Shown here: one piece after another, positions 35,301 through 46,469 of the stretch
Layout: each line of letters begins with the position of its first letter
Numbering within the stretch: the stretch's first letter is position 1
Assembly (NCBI RefSeq): GCF_032118995.1
Contig: NC_092661.1
Coordinates: 5,148,501 to 5,212,500, forward strand
DNA from: Asterias amurensis
Taxonomy: Eukaryota; Echinodermata; Asteroidea; Forcipulatida; Asteriidae
Direction: 5' to 3'
Length of the DNA stretch: 64,000 nt
Made by a program: the position numbers and the translations under genes
The notes under the pieces: generated by a model
The model's database searches: none
What the model saw: the letters and a program-made list of their open reading frames with translations, nothing else
Told to the model about the DNA's origin: nothing

Positions 35301-37009
35301 AAAAAATGCTTCACGGTGGAGACTCGACTTGATGTATTTCATTAAAACTACTCAGATATAATCAATGTCAATTTTGCCAACCAAGTGATGTTAGTTTGAT
35401 TTTTATCCTTTTAATTATTTCACTCTGGGGACTGAGTAAGTCATTGGGTCACCCAGAAATAATGGAACTACAAACTGTCTTCTAATCATTGTTCTTATGA
35501 CAGTTATATAAACGAAGACCTTCTCTAAAGCATCTTCCTTACACTTAACTCCGTCGGGATCTAAGATTCCTAAAGAGACGGCGGACAGTTCCCTGTCCAA
35601 ATTGCGAATCCGTAATAACGGATTATAACGAATCCGTAATAACGGATTGCTAATCCGTAATAACGGATTATGAATCCGTAATAACAGATTGCGATGATCC
35701 GTAATAACGGATTGCTAATCCGTAATAACGGATTGCGAATCCGTAATAACGAATTGCGAATCCGTTATAATGGATTTGAAATTTATATTTTACTGGCGCT
35801 AATGGGCTTCCGTACATTAGCGAAGTTCCACGAAGTGATTGAGAGTTAAAAACTCGTTTTGGAATGCTTTCCACACCAATGTATTCAAGATTTACACTGA
35901 CAGTTTATTTTGTAGTTGGTTGGTATTCGACAGAAGGAAAAAGTCGCATCTATGTCACAAAGTCCGACCAGGCCCTTTCAAAACTTCTGTCTTTTCATTG
36001 GTTTAGAGCGCGTCACATGATAGTTTTACTAGAAACCCCGCGGCCGTGTAGAAGCCGTTTGCTTGCATGGCGCGCGCAGTAGACCAAGACGTCGTTTTTA
36101 CCCAACTCGAACCCGGTTGTGCATCTGTGTATCTAAAGATGCGCGTACGAATGTTACGTGTACGAGGCTGATAAATAATCATCAGTTCAACTGCGGTTGT
36201 CTCTAAACACGTAATTGCTTGCTAGGCCCTCGTCAGTTCTTAGGGGCAACCCACGATACGATACGAGTGTGCGGAGATAACAAAATCGAACAAAGTTTTA
36301 AAATGCGAGGCTCGTATGTTTGTTGCGCCGAGTAACACTCTCTTCTAAACCACCAATGTAATTTATAATTTGCATCTTCCAATTTGTTTATTTATTTAGA
36401 CTTCAAACTTACCCGTAGTGGAGCAAGACCAGTGAAAGAAGTTTGTGTTTGTGTTGCCGTCAATTGCTCGTAATGCTGCTGTGTTACTTTGGTAGTCCGA
36501 GATCTGGCTGGCTTGCATCCCACGGAGATCCACCGCTGAAATTAACATGACTCAATTTTCAATAAAATGTTCGTTCAAGGGAGATCAACTTTTTGATAAT
36601 TACACTTAAAGTTTATATTACAAACTTTTGAGAGACATTCCACTTTCATAAATCACATTGTGTTTTCCTTCTAAAGATAATTTTCCGTGTGTGCACATTT
36701 TGCTTTAAGGGTTTTCGGCGATATCTCAAGACGCAACCTTTTGAACGAAATGTTGACAAAGTCATGTAAGTTTTACGGTTTACATAATGTTAAACATTAA
36801 TGACCGGTTCCGAAAACTGAATGTATACTTTGCCTCAAAGTATGTTGTGTTTGCTTTATTAGTGTTCACCTTTTAGTTTTACCGTTATTAATATACTTAC
36901 CAGTGAGATTGAGGCACCAGCAGGATAGCGGGTAAAACCACGCGAGGATTCCAAAGAGAAATATCAACAGGTTTTTCTCTAGACACATTATACCCTCACA
37001 GTGAGCCAT
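17372..37009 (-). CDS. Secreted F-type lectin with PAN/Apple-like domain, array copy B
   Basis: Five exons: 37009-36901, 36535-36413, 25414-25325, 24257-23997 and 17652-17372. All splice sites are intact and the product is 287 aa. The layout is the same as copy A: signal peptide, F-type lectin domain, PAN/Apple-like domain. The gene is stretched to ~19.6 kb by a 10.25 kb element in intron 2 and a DIRS element in intron 4. Exon 2 reads NTNTNFFHWSCSTTG, strongly different from copy A. The His pocket position is T76. Exon 3 lacks three cysteines seen in copies A and C: NHC is NHR (residue 94) and NRGDCC is NRGDSY (106-107). The latter removes the adjacent Cys pair next to the sugar site of F-type lectins. 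Exons are open, so this is either an active diverged paralogue or a gene recently freed from constraint. Whether the large introns still splice is unknown. Confidence 0.8.
17931..23913 (-). mobile_element. Fossil DIRS-family tyrosine-recombinase retroelement
   Basis: About 5.98 kb, read on the minus strand. It lies in intron 4 of lectin copy B; copies A and C show the empty site. Parts in order are a gag-like region (~23318-21460), reverse transcriptase (~21350-20730), RNase H and linker (~20370-19780) and tyrosine recombinase (~19700-18640). Ends are inverted repeats of ~130 bp (17980-18116 against 23756-23888). Complementary sequence near 18150-18280 corresponds to the internal complementary region typical of DIRS. 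There is no target-site duplication, as expected for recombinase-mediated insertion. It looks broken, with roughly three to five interruptions. It is much more GC-rich than its surroundings. It is younger than the array because only copy B has it. Confidence 0.88.
25595..25893 (+). repeat. Left satellite-like array of the composite element
   Basis: About 14 monomers of ~21 bp, each with an AATCCGTTATTACGGATT core that is itself nearly palindromic. Monomers vary by a few bases. A reading frame stays open across the array only because 21 is divisible by three. Confidence 0.9.
26100..27230 (+). repeat. Pair of ~0.57 kb subrepeats in a palindrome arm
   Basis: The block beginning around tgctcacggtcaaa and containing gccattttaggc, aactccaccccaccaaaa, tcatccttgg, ttttcctttcgg and acagtactgcctcaaaa recurs about 0.57 kb later as a diverged copy (cacggtgaaaaaa, ggccactttaggc and so on). 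The same doublet appears in all four arms of the two palindromes, giving eight monomers. Small frames inside recur for this reason and are not genes. Confidence 0.75.
28017..28224. mobile_element. AGGAACACG-family MITE at palindrome spacer, unit 1
   Basis: Ends aggaacacgttgcctggg and complementary aaggcaaagtgttcct, with TTAA at the right and TTAAA-like bases at the left. Long inverted halves with gtgtggatcat near the centre. The same family occurs at 32720-32926, 44756-45105 and 49765-52263. Confidence 0.7.
28716..28942. mobile_element. GGGCCCAATTTCATGGCTCTG MITE
   Basis: About 227 bp with ends gggcccaatttcatggctct and its complement and an inner hairpin-rich core with cgcttac and gcgctag motifs. 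Unit 2 reads straight through at the matching site (near 33416). Partial relatives of this family lie near 4640-5030, 10370-10440 and 49090-49500. Confidence 0.78.
30788..35145. mobile_element. Palindromic TTAA-flanked element, unit 2
   Basis: Same structure as unit 1, with a terminal inverted repeat perfect over about 54 bp including TTAA (30784-30787 and 35146-35149). Arms are inverted copies (32430-32540 pairs with about 33305-33410). It is separated from unit 1 by about 105 bp of other sequence. It lacks the MITE present at 28716-28942 in unit 1. Confidence 0.78.
32720..32926. mobile_element. AGGAACACG-family MITE at palindrome spacer, unit 2
   Basis: Counterpart of 28017-28224 at the same place in unit 2, so it was present before the two palindromes were copied. 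Confidence 0.7.
35415..35600 (-). other. Short open frame of unknown origin inside the composite element
   Basis: A 61-aa minus-strand frame of ordinary protein-like composition (for example LGILDPDGVKCKEDALEKVF) lies in the unique stretch next to the right satellite array. It has no counterpart at the left end and no recognisable domain. It may be a captured exon fragment or chance. Confidence 0.2.
35600..35782 (-). repeat. Right satellite-like array of the composite element
   Basis: About eight monomers of the same ~21-bp repeat in inverted orientation (AATCCGTAATAACGGATT). The right array is shorter than the left, so the terminal repeats differ in length. Confidence 0.9.
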
Positions 37010-38778
37010 CCTTGCACCACACTAGACTAGTGCTATGTTTCTGAAATATCCTTTCAGTAGAGACTGAACGCGGTGTGTTTAATACAATCTGCCAGTATAT
37101 GGCCGTCAACCAATAGGCGCTGGACTCGAGGGTCAAGTGTTTACTGGGGTGCTCGCCCCTGAATATTATGAGCGTAAAATATTGTAACTGCCAAAACAGA
37201 AAAAAGAAAATTGTACTTAGAATCATTGCAGCTAGTAATGGTTTGTTAACAATTTCGAGAAAGTATTCCCGTCGAGTTTAATGGTTTTTATATTGTTCAC
37301 CCCCGAAAACCATGTGAATCAGAGAATTTAATTAAGGGCAGGTGTCCGTTCGCGAGCGGGCTTAGGGAGCGGTTGGAATAAGACCCTACCTTTAAAGGGT
37401 ACATATGGATCTTGTTCCATTTTCGAAGTGATATGTGGTTGTAAAAAAGGCTCATTGGAAGAATATACAAGACAATACAAAAGCATGTGAATAAATAATA
37501 AAAAGAGCATCAATAAACAAAATATATCTCAGAATGGATCGTGACATTAGGGTTATACCCAATCGCTATAAAAACAACACTATTGTTGTTGGTTTTAGTT
37601 CAAACAACCTATTGGGATGATGGCCAGCAATAGGTTGAATTATGCACTTAAAGTACACAACTTTGTGCAACAAGGGTGTGTTCTCTGTAACTATTCTCTA
37701 GCAACTTCGACGGCAAAGTAAAGTCCAGATGATCTTAGATTTTTAATTTTATGCATAATTCAATATCGGGGTACATCAAGTGACAATTACCGAAGGTGTC
37801 CGTGCCTGTAATTAAGATACGAGGGTACATGTAACAGAGTTTTTATTTTGGGGGATTTATCAAAGTTTGTCTTTTTAATTCTTTGTTGAGTGTTAAACCG
37901 GACGAGACTTTAAGCTGGTGGGTTAAATATATAAGTATAATCGACCCTGATTGCTTGATGACGAAACGCGTCATCGCGCATTGTTACCATTGGCAACGTG
38001 TTAAACAATGAAGTATTTCCAATCGTCCATGACAACAATCCTGCGTCATGGTTTCAGTAACACACTTTTGATACACGAATCTTGAACGTCCTCGAAGAAG
38101 GCACTTGATTAGAAACACGTTTTTTAAAAGACGAAATATTTTATGAGGTTCTGTGCTCATGGAGGGTGACTACAAATAAACCTTTAAAAATGGTGTGTGT
38201 ACACTCACGTGCGTATGCCTACATACCAACACTATAGGGTATCCGACCTGCATAGACCTATTCGCAAATACCCATTGCGCAAGCGCTAACTGTTGGATGA
38301 GATGCATGCTGGTCTAGCTAGCGATCAAACTTGATCGCTAGCTAGACCAATACGCATCCTAATCCTTCGCCTATTACTTACGTACCTAGGGGCCTACTGA
38401 GTATTTGCGATTGGGTACATGGTGTGCGTTCGGTCGTAGCTTCCCTTGTGTTACGGGGATTAACATGTTAAATTCCACTGAAACGAAAATAGACTGTGCA
38501 AGTCACACGCGAATCGGAAGTGGAATACTTGCAACGCAACGATAATTTTTTATTTTTTAAACTTTTAAAAATATTTGAAATTCAAAAGTGGTTAGGGATA
38601 ATAATGATCGAACAAAAACAAAACAAAGCGCGGTGAGATCAAACACCACTGAGAACGAGGTTGTATGTTAACGTAGTGCCAATTTTAACACGCGCGAGAT
38701 ATGCAGTCTATTGGGAACACCATTAGACTTGTGTCAACATAAACTAGACCAGATTTTAAAAAAAAAACTTCGAGCGGT

Positions 38779-39203
38779 TTAACTAATTTGGGGGTGCTGA
38801 ATCCGAAAATGATGGATACCAAGGCTAATTTTTAGTCCTTCACCCTTAAAAACAAATGTTAAACAACACATAAATAACTCTAGAAAAAAACCCCAACTCA
38901 AATACTTTCAAAATGACATTGAAAGCACCTGTTGGTCCCTCTGAAAGTGCAATTTGATTGCAGATCTATCCAGTACACTCAAAAGTTTGTTACGGATACC
39001 TGACCTGCACCCGGGTACCTGCCCTGTATGGTATCCTGACAACATCAATATGGAACCACAGCAGAACCTGACTATTTTCACGTGAGAAGTCCGTCGTCTG
39101 CTAGGTTTTCTGTGTTGTTTTAAATTTGATTTTTCAGGGTGAAGGACTAAAAATGAGCCTTGGTATCCACCATTTTCGGATTCAGCACCCCCAAATTAGT
39201 TAA
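38779..39203. mobile_element. 425-bp TIR element, copy B
   Basis: Orthologue of 8346-8770 in the second array unit, nearly identical. Confidence 0.7.
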
Positions 39204-42197
39204 ATCAGGTATGTTAGCAACTTTTACTCAAAAATGCCGCTCACTTCCTTAACTACAGCCCTTTTTGGAAATCTGGTCTAGACTTACATGCGCCATGCAC
39301 GAAAAAGGCATACATTTCCATTAAGTAGAATAATTCAACATGATACATCTTCAATAACGGGATTTATTATGGAGCGCTCTACCACCAAATGCCTGCTACA
39401 CGGCCGAACTCAGAACCAGTTCAGATTTATCTAAAGTAGCTCTAAAAACCTCCAAGCAAGATGTCTTAATACCAAATCACATGATGATATTTGACAGCTT
39501 ATTACTAATCGTTAGCTTCCCCCTTTCTCTGCGAAATCGACCCCTCCCCCAGTGTTAGTGTGCACAGATCTGCACGAGCGATATGCTATTTTTACATCAT
39601 TTCATAGGGGTGACTGGGAACGTGTCGTGTGTTCCATGCAAGGTGGCATGATGCTGCGGTTAGTCAGCCAACCAAAATGCGGAGGACAAAACAAAACACA
39701 AATTTGACTCACGTTTTTATCCTGATGCAGAAATGTCAGATTGTCCTTTCGAATATAAAATAATTTATATTACTAAATTTATGGCCCAACATCAAACTAA
39801 CCGTAAGCAGGCGCGGATCCACGAATCGGGGGGGGGGGGCGGGGTCACACTTAGGTCCAATATTATTTAACATTATTTTTTAGTAAACAGTTTTTCTGTT
39901 TTTTTCAGGCGTGGAAAATAATATTTGCTGAATAAGTTGTAGTTATTTTGTTGATTGTCTAGCAAACTCCCTTTCACCCCTCTTTTCTCCCATATTAATG
40001 TTATTTCTTTTTCTAACAGACTTTAAACATTGACAGAGTAGTGCAGAGGGCGCACAACTATTAATTCACAAACAGGCAACTATTGATCTGCGTGCATGTT
40101 CAGCTTTTGCACCACTATGTATTTTTATTGTTGTGCAATAAAGGGCAATAAAGGTATTAAACCAAACTCAATCATAGGAATGTGGAACAACCAACAAAAC
40201 TCTGGCGTTCAAATCCAACAAAATTCTTACTGCAGGCCCAATTGCTTATCATTGCTATACCAATCTAACTGTAAGTCTAATTTGGATGCTGAGTATATCA
40301 CATTGTGTAGTAGGTACTTGGCAATTTGCGTTAAAATTTGCATTAGTATGTCTAAAGATTTAAAGGCATTGGACACTATTGGTAATTACTCAAAATAATC
40401 ATTAGCATAAAACCTTACTTTGTGACTAATGGGGAGAGAGTGATGGTATAAAACGTTGTGAAAAACGGCTCCCTCTGAAGTGACATAGTTTTCGAGAAAC
40501 AGGTAATGTTCCACCAGTTCCACGATTTTGACTTCGAGACTTCAGATTTAGAATTTGAGGTCTCGAAATCAACCATCTAAACGCACACAACTAAAGAGGA
40601 TGGACAATTCTACTTTTAAAACATCTTTTTATCCATATGCATTTATAACAAACGGTTACAAACGATTTGCAAAAACCAAATCGACCGATCCAAGGCAACG
40701 TGTTACTTATGGTTTGCTTACCGCACAAGCAAAGAATCGGCGCTAACGGAAGCAAAGAATCGGCGCTAACGGGAGCAAGGAGTTTTGTGGTTACGCCAAG
40801 CGAATTTCACGGGTTCGCGGGCAATTTCGGCCTGTGCGCCAGCACAGGCGGCGCTTTCACGTAAGGGGAGAATGGTGAGCGTAAGCGCAGAACTCGGCGG
40901 TTAGCAGAGCCCTGAAATTGGCCCCAGGTCTGGCAGCTAGGTCAGTTTCCACGCCTACGTTTTTAACCCTGGAAAGCGCCCCCTATGTTTTTTCAACGTG
41001 GACTCGTGTCTCACTATGGGGTTTCGCGCATAATAATTTTTAGATCAGAAATATGAAAAATTAATTTGATTCAATGCCTTTTCTAAATGTTTAAGGATGC
41101 TATAAAAATCGGAGTAGTTGTGGATGGTATTTATTTAATGTTGGAAGAATTGTATTATTATTATTATTTTTTTTTACCATACAACAACTGTATAGTGACA
41201 GCAACCACCAAGACTTGCACTTATGGACTAACTAGCTTTATTTTCCTAACCCCAGGCTAACTTAGGCGCCAAAATTTAGTTTTGTCGGTTTGGCTCGCCA
41301 TAGGTGATCCCTAATTTGCATTTTACGCTTTCCTTGTGTTAGGACCGCACCTTTACCATTGTGTTTGATAGTCAAAGTCATTCAAGCGTATTCAAGCCTA
41401 TATAAATGAAGAGCTTTCTCAGCCTCCCCATTCAGGTGAAATCACTTACATCGAGTTCAGATCGTTTTATCATTTATCTCTGCGTGTATTTAGACCTAAC
41501 TTGGTGCCCCCCCCCCCCCGATTCAGGACGTTTATTTTTGGTTTTGGTCGTTCCCTTTTCTCTCGTTCTTGTACAATTGTGTTCAGGCATGCCGACTTTG
41601 AGTCGTGCTCTCCTGCGGCATGTCTGGCCATTGGTCCAGTCAAGACCCACACAAGCCGTCCCTTACACCGGGCACAGACCTCCATTCTCATCATGGCATT
41701 GCCCCAAGGAGGCCACCAGCGTCTCGACAGGGCCTTTTGATAACGCCATTTCCAGCAGTAAAGACAATACATATATTTGCAATAATATTTGATGAGCTTC
41801 CTAAGATAGTCCGCAACCACCCATGTGGCTCGAGTTTCCTCTCCTATTTGAAGCCCAGTAAGAAAAAGTGCTGCAAGATGTAATCTTTGCTAAATCTGAG
41901 GTAACGGTTATGGTTTTTTTCTTCAAAATGTCATCAATTTTGGTCCTTGTAAGAATTACAAGGTATTTCTCTGGTATCCCCTTTTCCTGAAGAAGCGTTA
42001 GCAATTTACTTGTCACATTATAAAAAATCTCATTCAAACTTCAAATAATTATCCTCTCCTTTTTCGTCACAACGAGACGGCTGGTGTTTAGGCTAATCCA
42101 CTTATCTGTATTGCCAAAAAAATAAATTCTTCTTCTCTCGCAAACATTGCACGAACGCATGGCGTAATGACACACAACTGTTCTGCAAAACATCGCT

Positions 42198-43433
42198 TTG
42201 AAAACTGCATCACAGCTACGAGATCCTGGATGCTTGTGAACAAGTTAAAGTTAAAAGAATCTTAATCAGAATTGCTCATTGTATCATATAAGTATCAGCA
42301 GCGTTTGATAAAAACCCATCATGTAAATATTGGTAGTGCTCAGACTACCTCCGCTACATCTGTACGTTATCTTGGTGTTATTTTTTATATGATTATGTCT
42401 ATGGATACACTAGCCTTGCTCAAGGCAGTCGAATTATTCACTCCGAAAAAAGACCGCCGCTGTTTAAAAACCCACCCGTATTCACTGTGCGTAAAACCCA
42501 CCCGTATTCACTGTGCGTAACATCGCACGACACGATGCCCCCGTACACTATCCGCATGCGGAGGCCGTCAGGCCGACAGCCTTGTAGGATCTGTGTTGAA
42601 ACCACTGACCTCATTACTATAATAAGCGAAGAGTTCCCACGGTCAGCTCATTACCATAATGCCCGCGAAAGACGAGACATGTTTACCTCACACACCACCA
42701 CCACGGACGCATGATAGGGTCCAAAGGTCGTGATAAGGGAAGTGCGTGATTGGACGTCAAAATGAATAATTCATTTGCCTCGCATCCTGTGTTGTCTGAT
42801 AGGTCTGACGAACGATATACATATTCATGAGCTGCATACTAGCATATCCTCGAGCCCCCCCAATTTCGTCCACTATTGGAATTTTTTCAATACAACACAT
42901 TAAAACGGGAAGATACAGATCCGACAAGGCTGTCGGCCTGACGGCCTCCGCATGCGGTTAGTGGTGTACGAGTGCGATGACTTGTGTGAACAGTATTCGT
43001 GCGATGTGACAGTGTGTATACGGGTTGGCCATTCGGTGTGATCGCACACACCATGCACAGGGTATACGGCGGGTGGGTTTACAGCTGCGTCTTTTCGGAG
43101 CGAATAATGCGACTGCCTTGAGCAAGGCTATGGATACACATGTAAAGAAAGTTTGTCAGTCTGTGTATTATAATATCCAAAACCGGAACAGTTTTCGTAG
43201 AACTCTTGATGACAAATCAGCTTCTATCCTGGTACATGCCTTTGTTTTATCTCGTTTAGACATTGGAAATAGTCCTTGTTCAATATGTCTAAACAAAATC
43301 TCAATAAACTCCAACATGCCCTGAATGCAGCAGCTAGGGTCCTCTCTAAGACCTCTAAATTTGATCATATTTCACCGGTTTTACAGAAACTTCATTAGTT
43401 GCCAGTACAAGAGCGTATTCAGTCACGATAAGT
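42198..43433 (+). pseudogene. CR1-like LINE reverse transcriptase fragment, copy B
   Basis: Orthologue of 11690-12925 with the same internal insertion and the same damage, showing that both preceded array duplication. Copy C lacks this part of the unit. Confidence 0.8.
42411..43129. mobile_element. MULE-like MITE inside the LINE fragment, copy B
   Basis: Same insertion and same ATGGATACAC duplication (42401-42410 and 43130-43139) as in copy A. Confidence 0.8.
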
Positions 43434-44755
43434 CACGACAATTAGGCACTCTTTTGATCCTTTTCTTCGTAAAAACTTTTTTGTTTCTGTTTTCCTTTTT
43501 GTCAACAACTAGCCCTGCACTTTAAATTAACAAACATTGTTTAACCCTGTAGTCCCTGCACCGCCCGAGTTTGCTGAAAACTAATATTTCAAGATTCTTG
43601 CAGTTCAAATTTTAAATGATAGCCACAGCTTAAATTTTATGCACAATTTGAACTTTAATATTTGTATAAAATTACAAGTTCGCATAAGAACAATAAATGT
43701 CTCTCGTTAAACGGCTACGGTAATTTTTATGGCGAATATTTGTTTGTAAGGATAAAACGGACACAATAGCTTTTCAAGGCTTTCATCTGACTCATTTATT
43801 ATGCTGATTAAATGCGAAGGCGTGAGTTTTCGACAATATTATCATGAATGAAGAATACATACAGTTTCCTTTGTGTTTACTAATGAGCGTTTTGTTGGGG
43901 TAAGAGCTAAATAATTTCATCATCATTAGCTTCATTAGCTTTATAATGACTATCGAGGATTCTTTTGACGTTCCTTTTTTCCCTTTTTGTTTCGTTTATT
44001 AAAAATCAAACTTTGCATCCAAAAGGCTGACCTGCGTTAGAGATACAATAAATTAAATTCAAACATCCAAGAGAAAAGTCCTAGAGTAAAAATACAACAG
44101 AGACTATAAACAATAGTTTTCTGAGCCGGTTGTACTGCACTGTTGAACAAAATGAATATCTCAGTAAATATTAAAAGACCTCACATGCTTGAAGCCTTTT
44201 ATTATACATCTTAATTGTGCAACAAGAATGTTTCGTTTTCTTTTAATTTTCTTTTACAACTTCGATGACCAATTGGGTCAAAGTTTTTACAGATTTGTTA
44301 ATTTATATAATATGCATCTGCAGAGATACAACAATTTAGAATACATGGCCCAATTTCATAAAGCCTGTAAGCACAAACATTTGCTTAGCATGAAATTTCT
44401 TACTTGATAAAAACAAGATTACCAACCAGGGATACAACAATTTAGAATACATGGCCCAATTTCATAAAGCCTGTAAGCACAAACATTTGCTTAGCATGAA
44501 ATTTCTTACTTGATAAAAACAAGATTACCAACCAAATGTTAAACTGTTGCATATTGCTTATTACTTGCATTCAGCTGTTGTTTGCTTATCGTGAAAATCA
44601 CGTGGAAATTTGGTTGGATCCATAGCAGGTGTTGCGGATAAAGACAGTGGCCCAGTCTACGCGTACATGTGCGTGCAAGTTTCCATTGCTTGGACTCAAC
44701 GATTGCGGTCAAGGCAAGGGTTCTGAACGTGGCAAAATGAAGGAAACACGTTTAA

Positions 44756-45105
44756 AGGAACACGTTGCTTTGGATCGGTCGAGTTGGTCTTTGAAAGCGT
44801 TTGTTATAAAATTGATATGGTTAGAAAGATGTTGTAAAAGTAGAATACAATGATCTACACAAATATGCCCCAAAAATTGCGTGGTTTTCGTTTTACCTCG
44901 TCGACTAACACGGTCGGCCATCCACAAATGGCCGACCGTGTTTATTCGCGACGTAAAATGAAAACCGTGCAATTTTGAGTGATACTTGTGTGGATCATTA
45001 TATTCTACTTTTAAAACATCTTTCCAACCATATACATTTCATAACAAACGGTTTCAAACGTTTTTTTTATAGACCAACTCGTCCGATCCAAGGCAACGTG
45101 TTCCT
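44756..45105. mobile_element. AGGAACACG-family MITE, copy C only
   Basis: 350 bp inserted at TTAA (44752-44755) where copy A reads cacgtttaatgatg. It has long inverted halves meeting at a strong hairpin (cacggtcggccat ... atggccgaccgtg near 44910-44942). Confidence 0.8.
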
Positions 45106-45365
45106 CTAATGATGTTGCCATATTATGAGTCACACACACCTCAGGTAAAATATCGCACAAAGGCACGAAATAAACGGGTAATCAAGTTACAAAATAAGCA
45201 CGACTCCAACTCGTAGACCAACTCGTCCGATCCAAGGCAACGTGTTCCTTTAATGATGTTGCCATATTAAGAGTCACACACACCTCAGGTAAAATATCGC
45301 ACAAAGGCACGAAATAAACAGGCAATCAAGTTACAAAATAAGCACGACTCCAATTTGACACTAGG
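45085..45365. repeat. ~140-bp local tandem duplication including a MITE end
   Basis: The MITE right end (cgtccgatccaaggcaacgt) plus ~100 bp of flanking unit sequence (gagtcacacacacctcaggt ... gcacgactcc) appears twice in a row. Copies A and B have one flank copy and no MITE. Confidence 0.8.
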
Positions 45366-45765
45366 TCTATCTTTTGGTCACAAATGGTAGACCTGAAACT
45401 TGTTGTAGTCCGCTTGACGATATAGTGAACTTGTCTTTTAATAAGGTACTCATGTCTCTTGAATAAACACAACACAGTTTTGAGTTTTCTTTTGTAAATG
45501 CTCGAGACCAATTTTTTGGCCCTTCATTGATTTACAATTTACCAGGGTCTAAAATACCATTATGCCCTGTTTATGTTCGCAGGCCATGTCACTAAACGTA
45601 TACAAAACAAGGAATGTTTCCTATATATAATAAGGGACAAAAGTACACCCGCAAATTATGGCAGGAAACCTTAACCAAACGAAACAAAATTAAGGGCCTT
45701 CTCCTGTATAGACTGTATTGAATGTGACGTCACGCGGCTCAAAAGTAAATTAGTAGATATCAATA

Positions 45766-45934
45766 GACCTTATGCACATGACGTCATTTCAGTAGGGCGC
45801 CCTCACCTAGAGGTCAAAAGGAGGTTGTTCATTGGCCAATCCTGTGCGCCGCGCATACAAATCTGTGCGTTTCGATTGTTTCGTCACCGTTTTCCCACTT
45901 AGATGGCCGCTGGATGACGTCAATGCATAAGTTC
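45766..45934. mobile_element. Tc1/mariner-type MITE, copy C orthologue
   Basis: Same insertion as 1307-1476, carried along by the segmental duplication. It shares the right-end change with copy B, which suggests that B and C are closer to each other here than to A. Confidence 0.6.
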
Positions 45935-46299
45935 TATGGCTCAAGTATCTGACCTACATGATGGCGTCTGTGCGTGTGCGTGTGTGTGTGCGTGACGCTG
46001 CGGAGCGTACTCAGTCACTCCGATAATATTCTCTTCAACCAACGAGGTTCATCATCTACTAAATAGCTCATGTTACACTTGCAATGAATCAGTTCCTTTC
46101 TTTTGTTAATAATGGATAAAGACAGGGGCCAAAAACAACTCATAATTTTCTCTCTTTGAAAAAAGAAATAATATTTCTTTTTTCAATATTATTGAAAACG
46201 GGACAAACATAATTGCCGGTTGGGAAATAAAGTCTATGTAGAAAATTAATACGAATTGTTGGTAAACACAGTATATTGTATGTACCACAATTTAATTAA

Positions 46300-46469
46300 G
46301 GGAATAAAAGGGTAGCGACGAGTTCTTACACGGCCGTTTAAAGCCGGCAGGGTCGGATTGCCGTGTGATAAAGGCCCGAGACGAAGGCGAGGGCATTTAG
46401 CGCACGGCAACGACCCTGCAAGGTTTTAAACGGACGTTTAAGAACGAGTCACTATACTCTTTTATTCCC
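46300..46469. mobile_element. 170-bp GGGAATAAAAG MITE, copy C orthologue
   Basis: Same insertion as 1866-2035, duplicated with the array. Confidence 0.65.

Larger units (their letters stand above)
25562..35814. mobile_element. 10.25 kb composite TIR element with satellite-like ends
   Basis: Termini tacgaaggcccattag and tacggaagcccattag are inverted, and CATTAG flanks both sides (25556-25561 and 35815-35820). Copies A and C have a single, uninterrupted site. Behind each terminus is an array of ~21-bp palindromic monomers. Between them lie two tandem ~4.5 kb palindromes (26076-30677 and 30788-35145) and short unique stretches (25894-26071 and 35150-35600). No transposase was recognised. The 6-bp duplication and ends do not match a superfamily that I can name with confidence. 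It sits in intron 2 of lectin copy B. Confidence 0.82.
13459..43967. repeat. Tandem array unit, copy B (~30.5 kb with insertions)
   Basis: This is the same unit as copy A, enlarged by a DIRS element (17931-23913), a 10.25 kb TIR element (25562-35814) and a 737-bp TIR element (14953-15689). Subtracting these leaves about 13.5 kb, matching copy A. Uninterrupted alleles of all three sites are present in A or C, so the three insertions entered copy B independently of the array's formation. Confidence 0.9.

Noticed and set aside
25562-35814. Polinton/Maverick because of the 6-bp target duplication
   Set aside because: No capsid, polymerase or integrase sequence was seen, and the termini are not the AG...TC-like ends expected of that group.
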